29,879 nt of DNA. It comes from Candidatus Hodarchaeota archaeon (GTDB lineage Archaea > Asgardarchaeota > Heimdallarchaeia > Hodarchaeales > Hodarchaeaceae). Of this stretch, positions 1-7,167 are shown piece after piece. A model generated the notes under the pieces. That model ran no database searches. It was not told where the DNA came from and saw only the letters and a program-made list of their open reading frames with translations. Made by a program: the position numbers and the translations under genes. Position 1 is the first letter of the stretch, and each line of letters opens with the position of its first letter. The stretch covers positions 1-29,879 of the forward strand of contig JAEOSP010000276.1 in the NCBI GenBank assembly GCA_016840305.1, written 5' to 3'.

Positions 1-173
1 ATTTAGATGCACTAAGATCAAAATAACGTAAGAGAATTTAAATCCCGTTTTTTTACTTTGGGTAAGATTTTCATGTAAAGAATTTCAACAAATGACTCAA
101 TATTATCTAATCTGGATTTAAATGACAGAAAAAGAGAAAAAAGCAAAGAGGAAATGATAAGGTAAAAAAACGA

Positions 174-416
174 TTATGAGATATTACCACCAGTTGTTCT
201 GGTGATCATATACAATTTATCTAAATCTTCTATTCCAGCAGTTTTCAAGCTCTCACTTTCATCAAGTTGTTTCCCCTGAAATACTAGAATTACTGAACGT
301 GCAGGAATTCGTTTTTGTTGAGCAACCCGCTCTTTGATGGACGCTAAAGAATCGGTTTTTTCACACTCTAGTGTAATTGTCCCGCCACCTATTGCTTGTA
401 CAATATTTATCTGCAT
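174..416 (-). CDS. Ubiquitin-like protein (Asgard ubiquitin, pro-form)
   Basis: This is an 80-residue beta-grasp protein that aligns with eukaryotic ubiquitin along its full length. It opens MQINIV (ubiquitin MQIFVK), has an FQGKQLDE stretch matching FAGKQLED, so K49 sits at the ubiquitin K48 position, and ends RTTGG followed by three residues (NIS). V45 and I71 match the I44 and V70 hydrophobic-patch positions; the K63 position is Asp. Glycines 76-77 would be the conjugation terminus once NIS is removed by a processing protease, so the gene encodes a precursor. An upstream in-frame ATG at 437 would add seven residues; the internal ATG is preferred because it matches the universal MQI start. 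It is likely activated by an E1 not in this window and passed to the E2 encoded at 5462-5917. It lies downstream of a KaiC-like ATPase and an Arf-type GTPase on the same strand. Confidence 0.93.
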   Translation of the reverse strand: MQINIVQAIGGGTITLECEKTDSLASIKERVAQQKRIPARSVILVFQGKQLDESESLKTAGIEDLDKLYMITRTTGGNIS

Positions 417-495
417 ACCAAGATCCCAACACCTCATTGGTGCTACCGCTTAAAAAAGATACTGAAAGGGGAATTCAAAAACACATATCTCTTTA

Positions 496-1287
496 TTATT
501 TATCCTCTTCACTATCAAGAAACGTTATTCCGTCATCTGTGATCTGAAAACTCAATGTTTTTGTTGTATGCTTTGTTCCCCGCATTTTACTTATTCTAAA
601 AATGCGCATCATTTCGCCTCGAACGGAAAGCATGTCAAGATGTACTATTGAATCAGCGATGTACTCCTCTCCAAATATTGATGATCCTGTACTACCTGCT
701 AGTTCCGATATGGCGATAGTTGTTACATTTAACGATGCTATATTCATCAAGAAGCCAGTAGTTATTTTTCGTAAAAATCCAACATCATTACCGTAATCAT
801 AAAATCGAAATGCTGCCAGAGGATCAATTACTATTCGTTCTATCTTTTTTTCTTCTACTACTTGCGAAATATGATAGAAAACTCTATGGAGGAAAGTAGG
901 TAACGAAGTTTCATCATAAGGAACACCTTCAGCTTCAATAATTAGTGGTGAATCTTCAGCAATATTCAGACTATCAGGATCCCATAATTCCCATCCTGAT
1001 GGGGTAAAATCAAGCATTACAATTTTTTCAGGTTCAGCGAAGTGATTATGGTCAAAAAACGAAAAATTACTTGCATCGCGGCGAATTGCCCAAGGAGGTT
1101 CTTGCATAGCTACAAGAAGCCCATTCTCATTTCTGGCCGCGCCTTCAGATAAGAAATGCAAAGCAAAAATAGTTTTTCCAGCACCTGCAGGTCCTATAAC
1201 AAGATTGGTTGTACTTTTAATGAATCCTCCTTGCATTAATGAATCTAGGTAAGGAATACCGCTTGTTACACGTATTTTTTCAAACAA
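496..1287 (-). CDS. KaiC/RAD55-family RecA-like ATPase
   Basis: A 263-residue single RecA-fold domain of the KaiC/GvpD/RAD55 type common in archaea. The N-terminus reads SGIPYLDSLMQGG, the family's typical start before the P-loop. Walker A is GPAGAGKT (residues 32-39), and Walker B is probably the hydrophobic strand ending at D155 (RIVIDPL). Only one domain is present, so it is not a clock-type double KaiC. The start is a TTG at 1285-1287 with GGGAG about 10 bases upstream; an in-frame stop lies just before it, so no longer start is possible. It sits between the Arf-type GTPase and ubiquitin genes on the same strand, 101 bp after the former. A signalling or regulatory ATPase role is inferred; the substrate is unknown. 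Confidence 0.85.
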   Translation of the reverse strand: MFEKIRVTSGIPYLDSLMQGGFIKSTTNLVIGPAGAGKTIFALHFLSEGAARNENGLLVAMQEPPWAIRRDASNFSFFDHNHFAEPEKIVMLDFTPSGWELWDPDSLNIAEDSPLIIEAEGVPYDETSLPTFLHRVFYHISQVVEEKKIERIVIDPLAAFRFYDYGNDVGFLRKITTGFLMNIASLNVTTIAISELAGSTGSSIFGEEYIADSIVHLDMLSVRGEMMRIFRISKMRGTKHTTKTLSFQITDDGITFLDSEEDK

Positions 1288-1388
1288 ATCTTGTTATCTC
1301 CCATTGGAAAAGGAAAATTCCTATTTATTAGGTAAACTAAATTTCAATTTTTATCCAGTTTTGCACCTTTTGTTATTTAGGAGCTTTA

Positions 1389-1961
1389 TCACTGTATTTG
1401 GGTTTGTTCAAGCTTCATTTTACGATAAATTTTCATCTGTGAAATCAAATGTTCAAATGAAGCAGTTATATTCTCACCACTTCTTATTCCTCCAGGATCT
1501 GCAGCCACCGTTCCAAAAATCTGGTAATTATAACCTTCTAGGTGAGAATGAATGAAATATTTTCGAATAAAATCAGGTGATAAAGTAGTAGATAAATCCT
1601 GCTTATTAGCAATTATTAATATGGGAATGTTATCAGGAATTAATCTCAAAGCCTCATCTAGCCATTGTTCATCATCATCAAAGTTTCTTTGGGCACTGTC
1701 CATGACAAAAACAAGCCCATCGGCAGAGCGTACAAACCTTTCATGATACCGCATGTCTAGGAACTTCTTTTGTCCCCCAACATCAATTAGTCCTATTACA
1801 GAATTACTCATTTCAACATGAGAAATTCCAAACGCAATGGTCGGTTTTATATTACTAGGTGGAGGATAACCATGCTCAAGATAGAATGCAATTGAAGATT
1901 TACCAACACCACTTGTACCCAAAAGGACTACCGAAAAAATTTCTTCTGATGGCTTTTTCAT
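1389..1961 (-). CDS. Arf-family small GTPase
   Basis: A 190-residue Ras-superfamily GTPase. The P-loop is GTSGVGKSS (residues 15-23), the switch I threonine is T41 (KPTIAFG), switch II is DVGGQ (60-64), and the base-specificity motif is NKQD (119-122). The DVGGQ glycine pair is diagnostic of the Arf/Sar and G-alpha branch rather than Rab/Ras (DTAGQ). There is no N-terminal amphipathic helix with Gly2, so classical Arf myristoylation is not expected, and there is no C-terminal prenylation Cys. Arf-like GTPases of this kind are an established feature of Asgard genomes. The ATG is the first in-frame start; a CATATACA element about 25 bp upstream suggests a nearly leaderless transcript. No GAP or GEF (roadblock/longin) is encoded next to it. 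Confidence 0.9.
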   Translation of the reverse strand: MKKPSEEIFSVVLLGTSGVGKSSIAFYLEHGYPPPSNIKPTIAFGISHVEMSNSVIGLIDVGGQKKFLDMRYHERFVRSADGLVFVMDSAQRNFDDDEQWLDEALRLIPDNIPILIIANKQDLSTTLSPDFIRKYFIHSHLEGYNYQIFGTVAADPGGIRSGENITASFEHLISQMKIYRKMKLEQTQIQ

Positions 1962-2160
1962 TTGTTAAGATAACCTTTCGTGTGTGTATATGCTGGGGGA
2001 GAGTGTTCAAGCATCAAGATAAGATATGTACGTTGTTTCTCATATGTAACGTTAATAAAAGAATTTCTAACCTTAAAAGAGATTCTAAACTAAATACCAC
2101 ATTTGAACGATGTTATCTTCTAACAATTTCAATAGAGATTTAATGCTTGAAATGAAATTG

Positions 2161-2176
2161 GATATTATATATATAA
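2161..2176 (+). promoter_or_regulatory. TATA-box promoter for the coiled-coil/RING genes
   Basis: A run of alternating A and T (tattatatatataat), preceded by an A-rich BRE-like stretch, is centred about 28 bp upstream of the ATG at 2197. An archaeal transcript would start at about 2195, so the mRNA would be nearly leaderless. There is no Shine-Dalgarno before this ATG, which agrees. Confidence 0.55.
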
Positions 2177-2196
2177 TCACGTTCCTGTGAAAAATT

Positions 2197-2571
2197 ATGA
2201 AAGAGAAGCCACGAGATATCACTATTGAGACTTTAACCACTCCTAAGGGAGAGGTACCTACTGTAAAAGGATTAGAAACAGTTATTAATTCTACATTATC
2301 AAATTTTCATGAAGATATCAAAATTCTTGAAGATAAAATCGATAAAATTTCTTCTACTATAATAGGGCAATCAGAACTCATTTCTAATCTGGGAAGGAGG
2401 TTATCTGAATTAATTGTTTCTCTAGGGAAACTTGATCGGAGAATTGAATTAAATCGTTCCACTGAAGCTAATACTAGGATTGTAGGAGCAATCGATCTTT
2501 TATCATTAAAGGAAGAGATATCCTCAATATTAAGCAAGATAGAAGATTTATTGCCTGCTACTAAGGAGTGA
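2197..2571 (+). CDS. Coiled-coil protein of unknown function
   Basis: A 124-residue soluble protein with no family I recognise. Residues about 25-80 and 100-120 are heptad-rich and amphipathic (repeated I/L with E/K/D), so most of the protein should be long helices forming a coiled coil. There are no Cys residues, signal peptide or membrane segment. It is the first gene of a compact plus-strand set: the RING protein starts 7 bp after its stop, and a third protein 1 bp after that. This tight spacing suggests co-translation, and possibly a scaffold or substrate-binding partner for the RING protein; that role is inference. The ATG follows a strong TATA box by about 25 bp. Confidence 0.7.
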   Translation: MKEKPRDITIETLTTPKGEVPTVKGLETVINSTLSNFHEDIKILEDKIDKISSTIIGQSELISNLGRRLSELIVSLGKLDRRIELNRSTEANTRIVGAIDLLSLKEEISSILSKIEDLLPATKE

Positions 2572-2578
2572 TATCAAT

Positions 2579-2812
2579 ATGGATCACCGCTTTCCTATTC
2601 AAAAGAAAAGAATAAAACTCATTTCTCAATCAAAAGGGAAATGGAATCCTTTCCAGGCGCCTTCCAAGTGTATAATTTGTTGGAAACCAATAGAGACTGA
2701 TGATACTGCCACGATGGAATGTCCCCATTGTCATAGTAAAGCTCATCAAGATCATATGCTTCAATGGCTCTCGAAAAGAAATTATTGTCCTTATTGTAAT
2801 GCAAAGTGGTAG
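2579..2812 (+). CDS. Small RING-finger protein, candidate E3 ubiquitin ligase
   Basis: A 77-residue protein with a C-terminal RING-like zinc domain. Eight likely zinc ligands are visible: C31-x2-C34, C48-x2-C51, H56-x2-H59 and C70-x2-C73. The stretch AHQDHMLQWL followed by CPYC copies the typical RING-H2 pattern FH-x2-C-I-x2-WL...CP-x-C, including the conserved Trp (W63), with a His replacing the usual sixth ligand. The first 30 residues are basic and probably disordered. Small RING proteins occur beside ubiquitin, E1 and E2 genes in other archaea (for example Caldiarchaeum), and this protein is a good E3 candidate for the E2 at 5462-5917. GGAGTG upstream of the ATG is a plausible ribosome-binding site. 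Ubiquitin ligase activity is inferred. Confidence 0.8.
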   Translation: MDHRFPIQKKRIKLISQSKGKWNPFQAPSKCIICWKPIETDDTATMECPHCHSKAHQDHMLQWLSKRNYCPYCNAKW

Positions 2813-2813
2813 T

Positions 2814-3269
2814 ATGGCTAAACAAACATCTCTTCCATCAATTCTACTGGAAATTGTAAAAGAACTTGAAAAATATTTGGAAAAAAAAATTCCAAACCGA
2901 GAAACGACTTTACCTGTAAAACGGCGTGATAAAGGTAATAACTCAATACTTACTTGGAATATCTATCCAAGAAGTCCTGAAGAAATAACTGAACTATTTG
3001 AAAGTATTCAAAGCTTATTGGATAAAAAACTCGTGGATTTTGAGGAAGGGGAGCTTCTTATGTATAAAATATCAGAGGGAAGGATTCTAGATTCAGGTAC
3101 AGACGCTTTCTTAATATCAAGAGGATTTTCATGGGATCTTTATATTTACGAACCTGAGATATTTGTATACATTCGTATATTACAAGAGAAAAAATTAGAA
3201 ATGGACAACAATGAGTGGATATCGGTCGATATTGATTTAATTAGACAATCGGCTTGGTTTTTGGATTAA
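2814..3269 (+). CDS. Acidic hypothetical protein in RING operon
   Basis: A 151-residue soluble protein I do not recognise. The reading frame stays open upstream through the RING gene, but the ATG at 2814, one base after the RING stop codon, is the sensible start; residues before it are an out-of-frame reading of RING sequence. The N-terminal half is helical and charged (EIVKELEKYLEKKI), and the C-terminal half looks like mixed alpha/beta with aromatic strands (WDLYIYEPEIFVYIRI). No metal ligands, P-loop or membrane segments are visible. The one-base gap implies translational coupling with the RING protein and hints at a shared complex. Confidence 0.7.
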   Translation: MAKQTSLPSILLEIVKELEKYLEKKIPNRETTLPVKRRDKGNNSILTWNIYPRSPEEITELFESIQSLLDKKLVDFEEGELLMYKISEGRILDSGTDAFLISRGFSWDLYIYEPEIFVYIRILQEKKLEMDNNEWISVDIDLIRQSAWFLD

Positions 3270-3289
3270 TCTCCCTCAGGATACACGTT

Positions 3290-4237
3290 TTACTTTATAC
3301 TCCATCTCTCTGTATGAGATTCATAATGTACATTGCCTTCGCTTTCTAATTCCTTTAGAAAAGCCGTCACAGTTGTCTCAGCTACACCTAATTCTTTGAA
3401 AGGGGTATCCCATGATATACCTATTGTTCTCAGATATTCTCCAGCGAGTAAATGTACCTTAGCCTGACCTGTACTCACAAGTAAATCGTAAATTGTTTCT
3501 TTAGTGTGAGAATGCTCGAAAATTAGATTATGAAGATAAAGATCATACGGTTGAGGTACTGGGCTTTGATGAGCAGGGCAAATCACATCCGTTGAGATGT
3601 TTGATAGCAGCTCGAGCACTTTCAATCGTTTCTTTGTACTTCCCGTACCATCAATAAAAAAAGAAGCTGGACGATCGGGAGCAATATTTGCTTCATCTCC
3701 TATGAATGTGCATTTAGCTTTATAAGCTTGAATCAAAATGCTATCTTTTGAATGTCCTCCAGTTGATTGAAGTATGAGCTCTTCTCCTCCCAAATCGAGT
3801 GTCTCACTTCCACTAAATGAATAAATCAACTCTTCTTTCACTTTACCAATTTTTGTGAAAAGGGAAGATTTCATTGCTAGATTGAATTTTGATGGACTAG
3901 GAAACTGCTCCTTTAAAATAAAATTCTTACCTTGGGTAAGAGATTGTACACCTGACTCATGTACGACAATTTGAGGTTTTATTTTCTCCATTACACCCAG
4001 ACCAGCCCAATGATCCGGATGAGTATGTGTAAGTATGATATATTTTATATCTGAAGTTTCTCTTCCAGAATCTTTTACAAAAGAAATTATTTGTTTTCCT
4101 ATTGAACGAGTAGGTAGATCTATTACCGCTATCTTTTCCTGACCCATGACAAGATAACTAGCGTATTCTTCTCTTTGTTTTCCTGTCTCTCCCACAATCC
4201 GATAGACTCCAGGTGCCCATTCTATAAAATTCCCCAT
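3290..4237 (-). CDS. Metallo-beta-lactamase-fold hydrolase with C-terminal winged helix (LACTB2-like)
   Basis: A 315-residue two-domain protein. Residues 1-235 are an MBL fold with the signature THTHPDH (H71, H73, D75, H76), a third metal His H162 (GGHSKDS), bridging Asp D181 (GDEANI) and H223 (PAHQSP): a complete binuclear zinc site. Residues about 240-315 form a winged-helix-like tail ending in TERWSIK. This architecture matches the LACTB2 / MBL-fold family, whose characterised members are thioester hydrolases or endoribonucleases; the substrate here cannot be chosen from sequence. It has no signal peptide. It is convergent with the RING operon and divergent from the glycoside-hydrolase-like gene. 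Confidence 0.85.
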   Translation of the reverse strand: MGNFIEWAPGVYRIVGETGKQREEYASYLVMGQEKIAVIDLPTRSIGKQIISFVKDSGRETSDIKYIILTHTHPDHWAGLGVMEKIKPQIVVHESGVQSLTQGKNFILKEQFPSPSKFNLAMKSSLFTKIGKVKEELIYSFSGSETLDLGGEELILQSTGGHSKDSILIQAYKAKCTFIGDEANIAPDRPASFFIDGTGSTKKRLKVLELLSNISTDVICPAHQSPVPQPYDLYLHNLIFEHSHTKETIYDLLVSTGQAKVHLLAGEYLRTIGISWDTPFKELGVAETTVTAFLKELESEGNVHYESHTERWSIK

Positions 4238-4426
4238 GGTTAATCACATATGTTCTGGTTTTATGTTTAGCTTCGAATTAATTAGCTTCTCTTTGCTTAT
4301 TAATGCTTTTCGGTGAAGGTTCTAGGATTTCAGTCTAGTATTTTCTTGAAGAAAAGAAAGGGTAATTTTTAAAAATAATCACTAGAACCGAGAGCGTATG
4401 CCAGAGTCCTTCAAGAGGGCCGATTT

Positions 4427-5443
4427 ATGAACTTAGATGAATTGATTGAACATGGATTTATTCCTGTAATTGATCCAACAACTCCAAACTCTTTAGCAGG
4501 CCAAGGAGCAAACGCTTTTCTTGCTGAATATGGAGGTGTTGTGGAAGAAGTTGCGTTGGTCTGTAAGAAGGAAGATGGACTTGTAACTTTTCGTAGTGGT
4601 GCTGCTCCAAGCGATCGAAACTATGATAATTTCTTCACTGACTTCACAGAGTTAGCAAACGATCTCGGAATGAATACTCATGCATTTTGCTACTCCTTTG
4701 GGGATTCTTACTTAGGAGCAGATCCAGGCTATTCAATTGGTCGCTCTGATGGAACACTAGTAACCACATATGTTGATCCTAGCATGGAGGGTTATTGGAA
4801 ACATATGAGTTACATATCAAGAGAAGTAGCCCGAAAGCCAATAAATTCGTTAATTTTACAAGAATTTCATTTTCCAAGACAAGAATTCTCTTTTTCAAAA
4901 AGAGCCGTGCGAAAATTCGCAGAAGTTTCTGGTGTAAGTCTTGATACATCCTATTTAGATATTCAAAAAGATCCTAGTATACAAAGATTATTCGAAGATT
5001 GGAGATCGGATATTATCAGTACCGCATTTCGTGAATCAGTTGAAAGCGCAAAATCTGAACGATCCAGCCTTGATATCGGGATGGTAGTTCCAGTTGATCC
5101 TGAAACTGATTGGCACGATGGATTCGGGCGACATTACGGTATTAACTTAGATAGAATAATCGAAATCTGTGGGTACATAGTTTTCCATATTATGCCTTAT
5201 TCACCCATGTATCCCGATCCTAATACATCAAGTTGGGAAACTCTTGTCCAATCTATTCGATCTTCATCACTTTACGAAGAGAGTGGTTATAAAAAATCAT
5301 TATTTGTTTGGGGATTAGAATCTGAAGATGATGTAAGCTGGTTGACAACTCTAAAAGATGAAGTGAGAGCTGATCGGGTTTTTGCTAGATTAGAATATCC
5401 AGAGAAATATACAGTCAAACGAGAAATACATCGTGGAGTTTAG
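4427..5443 (+). CDS. Putative glycoside-hydrolase-like TIM-barrel protein
   Basis: A 338-residue cytosolic protein without signal peptide. The order of strands and the motif ILQEFHFPR (about 143-151, with E146 as a candidate catalytic acid), followed by FAEVSGV and the helix DWRSDIISTAFRESVESAK, recall the GHL10-type hypothetical glycosyl-hydrolase families, in which an analogous '(D/E)xxRxP ... F...W...R...I' block precedes the C-terminal half of the barrel. I assign fold class only; substrate and activity are unknown. A TTTTTAAAAATAATC element at about 4366-4380 is the likely TATA box, giving a ~30-base leader. The gene stands alone between oppositely oriented neighbours. Confidence 0.55.
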   Translation: MNLDELIEHGFIPVIDPTTPNSLAGQGANAFLAEYGGVVEEVALVCKKEDGLVTFRSGAAPSDRNYDNFFTDFTELANDLGMNTHAFCYSFGDSYLGADPGYSIGRSDGTLVTTYVDPSMEGYWKHMSYISREVARKPINSLILQEFHFPRQEFSFSKRAVRKFAEVSGVSLDTSYLDIQKDPSIQRLFEDWRSDIISTAFRESVESAKSERSSLDIGMVVPVDPETDWHDGFGRHYGINLDRIIEICGYIVFHIMPYSPMYPDPNTSSWETLVQSIRSSSLYEESGYKKSLFVWGLESEDDVSWLTTLKDEVRADRVFARLEYPEKYTVKREIHRGV

Positions 5444-5461
5444 TTTGGTTTAATCGAGAAT

Positions 5462-5917
5462 TTATTTACCTTGATTCCAATGTGCATATCTTTTGATATA
5501 GTCATCAACTTGGTTCTTGAAAACATTCCTATTTCTTTTCCATTGACGAGAAGCAGAAGCATTTAACGGATCGTCTGGATTTGGACTGGTTAATAAAAAT
5601 CGTATTGTTTCAACTATCTGTACAAGGCTATATGCTGGACTCCAGTCTTTTCCAAGTATTCCAACGCATACTTTTTCTTTGAAAATGTTTACGTGCCAAA
5701 TTGGGGTTTTAAATCGTACTTTCGGTGGTTCATAGGGATAACCTCGTGGAATCATTATTTCAATTACAAAAACTCCACCTTCGTACAATCCTGACCCTAA
5801 TATTTCACCTCTCCAATGCGTAAAATCGTTATTTACTGAACGAAAGGTCGGTTGCTCTCGTGTAAGCTCTTGAGCCTCTATCGCTAATCGATCTAACCAC
5901 TCTTCTTCCGTTAGCAT
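5462..5917 (-). CDS. E2 ubiquitin-conjugating enzyme
   Basis: A 151-residue UBC-fold protein, the usual length of a minimal E2. YPYEPPKVRFKTPIWHVN (residues 60-77) matches the eukaryotic 'YP..PP.v.f.t.i.HPN' block, with the HPN proline replaced by Val. The active-site cysteine is C84 (EKVCVGIL), followed by the conserved Trp-Ser-Pro (WSPAYS, 92-97) and NPDDPLN (113-119). The essential Asn (N77) is kept, so catalytic competence is likely. It should receive ubiquitin from an E1 encoded elsewhere and act with an E3 such as the RING protein at 2579-2812. A GAGGT Shine-Dalgarno 8 bases before the ATG supports this start. It is separated from ubiquitin by about 5 kb of other genes. Confidence 0.95.
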   Translation of the reverse strand: MLTEEEWLDRLAIEAQELTREQPTFRSVNNDFTHWRGEILGSGLYEGGVFVIEIMIPRGYPYEPPKVRFKTPIWHVNIFKEKVCVGILGKDWSPAYSLVQIVETIRFLLTSPNPDDPLNASASRQWKRNRNVFKNQVDDYIKRYAHWNQGK

Positions 5918-6049
5918 GCATTAATACCTCTGAATAAAAATTGGGGGGAACAATAAAATTTTTATTTGTACTTTATATGAAAGCCTTAAAACCATTCTCA
6001 AACTGATCTTCCTTCTGCAAATACATATTCAACTAGGTGTCTTGATTAG

Positions 6050-6343
6050 ATGAGTCACATATATTTAGAAGTTCTTGAGAAATTTATAAAACTTCAAGAG
6101 ATTATGATGTTAGATGACAAGGATTTCAGAAAGAATCCAAAAAAAACGGCAAGAATCGCCAGTATGCTAGTGATGGCGAGTTTATATTCGAAATTTTCTT
6201 TAGATCGTCAATATAATGTTTTTAAGGCAATGAAACAATCAATGAAAGAAAAAATGGATAATTTCAAAGTCATTGGTGATTCTGTTGATGATATAGCAGC
6301 CACGTTGATTTATGCCGCTGAAATCAATAAAACTAAACTTTAA
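6050..6343 (+). CDS. Small helical hypothetical protein
   Basis: A 97-residue, Lys- and Met-rich, probably all-helical protein of unknown family. It has no Cys, no signal peptide and no continuous hydrophobic helix long enough for a membrane anchor. It is divergent from the E2 gene, with 132 bp between the start codons; whether they share regulation is unknown. A TTTATATG-like element near 5973 could serve as promoter. The composition is compatible with a real archaeal gene, and there is no competing frame. Confidence 0.6.
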   Translation: MSHIYLEVLEKFIKLQEIMMLDDKDFRKNPKKTARIASMLVMASLYSKFSLDRQYNVFKAMKQSMKEKMDNFKVIGDSVDDIAATLIYAAEINKTKL

Positions 6344-6655
6344 TAATTGCTAAATAGACCGAAATTCTTTTCTTTTTTATGTCGGATCCTTCCATCAAGG
6401 AATATTGTAGATTTAAAGCTCCCTTAATTTGTATAGATTTTTCAGGCATTATAAAGCGAAAATCCTCTCAGCATCTTAGGAAAAAACCAATCAATTCTGG
6501 GTTAATTTCATCCTATTTTCTTATTTTTATCCTAGACGTAATTTCTATAAACAGATCCTATAAATTTCCATTATTAAAAAACTAAAAAAAATAGTTATTA
6601 ACAATAATTATTGCTTAGAGTTAACAAAAATATAGGAAAACTTGAGTATTAAGAG

Positions 6656-6761
6656 GGGGGAGGGAGGGAGCTACGACGATGATGAAAAATAAGCTTTTTC
6701 GGTACGCCGTAACTCCAAATTATTCAATTTTCTTCCCCAGTTAGATAAAAGTATCTAACTG
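6656..6761 (+). ncRNA. Candidate structured non-coding RNA
   Basis: A TATA-like AAAAATATA at 6626-6634 would start transcription near 6655, at a purine-rich GGGGGGAGGGAGGG run. Two nested stems follow: GGAGCTACG (6667-6675) pairs with CGTAACTCC (6708-6716) with one C-A mismatch, and inside it GAAAAA (6684-6689) pairs with TTTTTC (6695-6700). A perfect 10-bp hairpin, CAGTTAGATA/TATCTAACTG with an AAAG loop, lies 21 bases later (6738-6761). An ATGATGA (6679-6685) resembles a C box, but no D box was found. The RNA class is unknown; a structured leader or small RNA are both possible. Confidence 0.3.
6738..6761. repeat. Perfect 10-bp inverted repeat (hairpin)
   Basis: CAGTTAGATA, a four-base loop AAAG, then TATCTAACTG. 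It is the strongest simple hairpin in the 820-bp non-coding interval. It could be the 3' end of a small RNA or a protein-binding palindrome; there is no U-tract typical of an intrinsic terminator directly after it. Confidence 0.6.
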
Positions 6762-7167
6762 TTAATTTATGCTTTCTTTGATACCCTTTAAAATGTTTTT
6801 TATGTGCTTAACGAATCTTGCCATTTATCTCTCCATAGAGAAGAGTCTCAATAGCTGGTACTATAATCCTCTTTTAAAGACTATTTAAGGTTTATATACT
6901 CGGTTTCCTTTTGTTATTGAGCTTTTGAATTTTAGGATTCAATGTAGAATCTCGAAAGAAATTTATAAGGTCCTAAAATCTTTCTATTTGAGGCGAAAAA
7001 CTATGTGGGATTGCCAAATGCTTGAGTAAGCAGAATTTTAAAATTGGTTTCTATCAAGACAATATTAGAGTTCGCCTTTTCTTAATTAAAACTTATTCTT
7101 TTAATGATCAAAGTATCTATCAACGACACATATTTAGTTATCAGTTTATCAAAAAAAGATTATCTCA

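Larger units (their letters stand above)
6344..7167. other. Long non-coding interval upstream of metG
   Basis: About 820 bp with no convincing protein gene; open frames here are short, AT-driven and unlike any family I know. The interval holds a candidate structured RNA (6656-6761), two TATA-like elements (TTTATATA at 6891-6898 and TTTATAA at 6962-6968) and an eight-codon mini-ORF with a Shine-Dalgarno at 7003. I looked for RNase P RNA, SRP RNA and tRNA signatures and saw none. Confidence 0.6.

Noticed and set aside
1..173. A gene fragment before ubiquitin
   Set aside because: AT-rich sequence with stops in all frames and no recognisable translation.
6379..6585. 68-codon frame after the small helical protein
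   Set aside because: No Shine-Dalgarno, AT-driven composition and no family resemblance; treated as non-coding.
6679..6685. C/D-box guide RNA suggested by an ATGATGA C-box-like motif
   Set aside because: No D box (CTGA) or C'/D' pair at a suitable distance downstream.
6656..6900. RNase P RNA or SRP RNA
   Set aside because: The universally conserved RNase P core motifs and the SRP helix 8 motif were not found.
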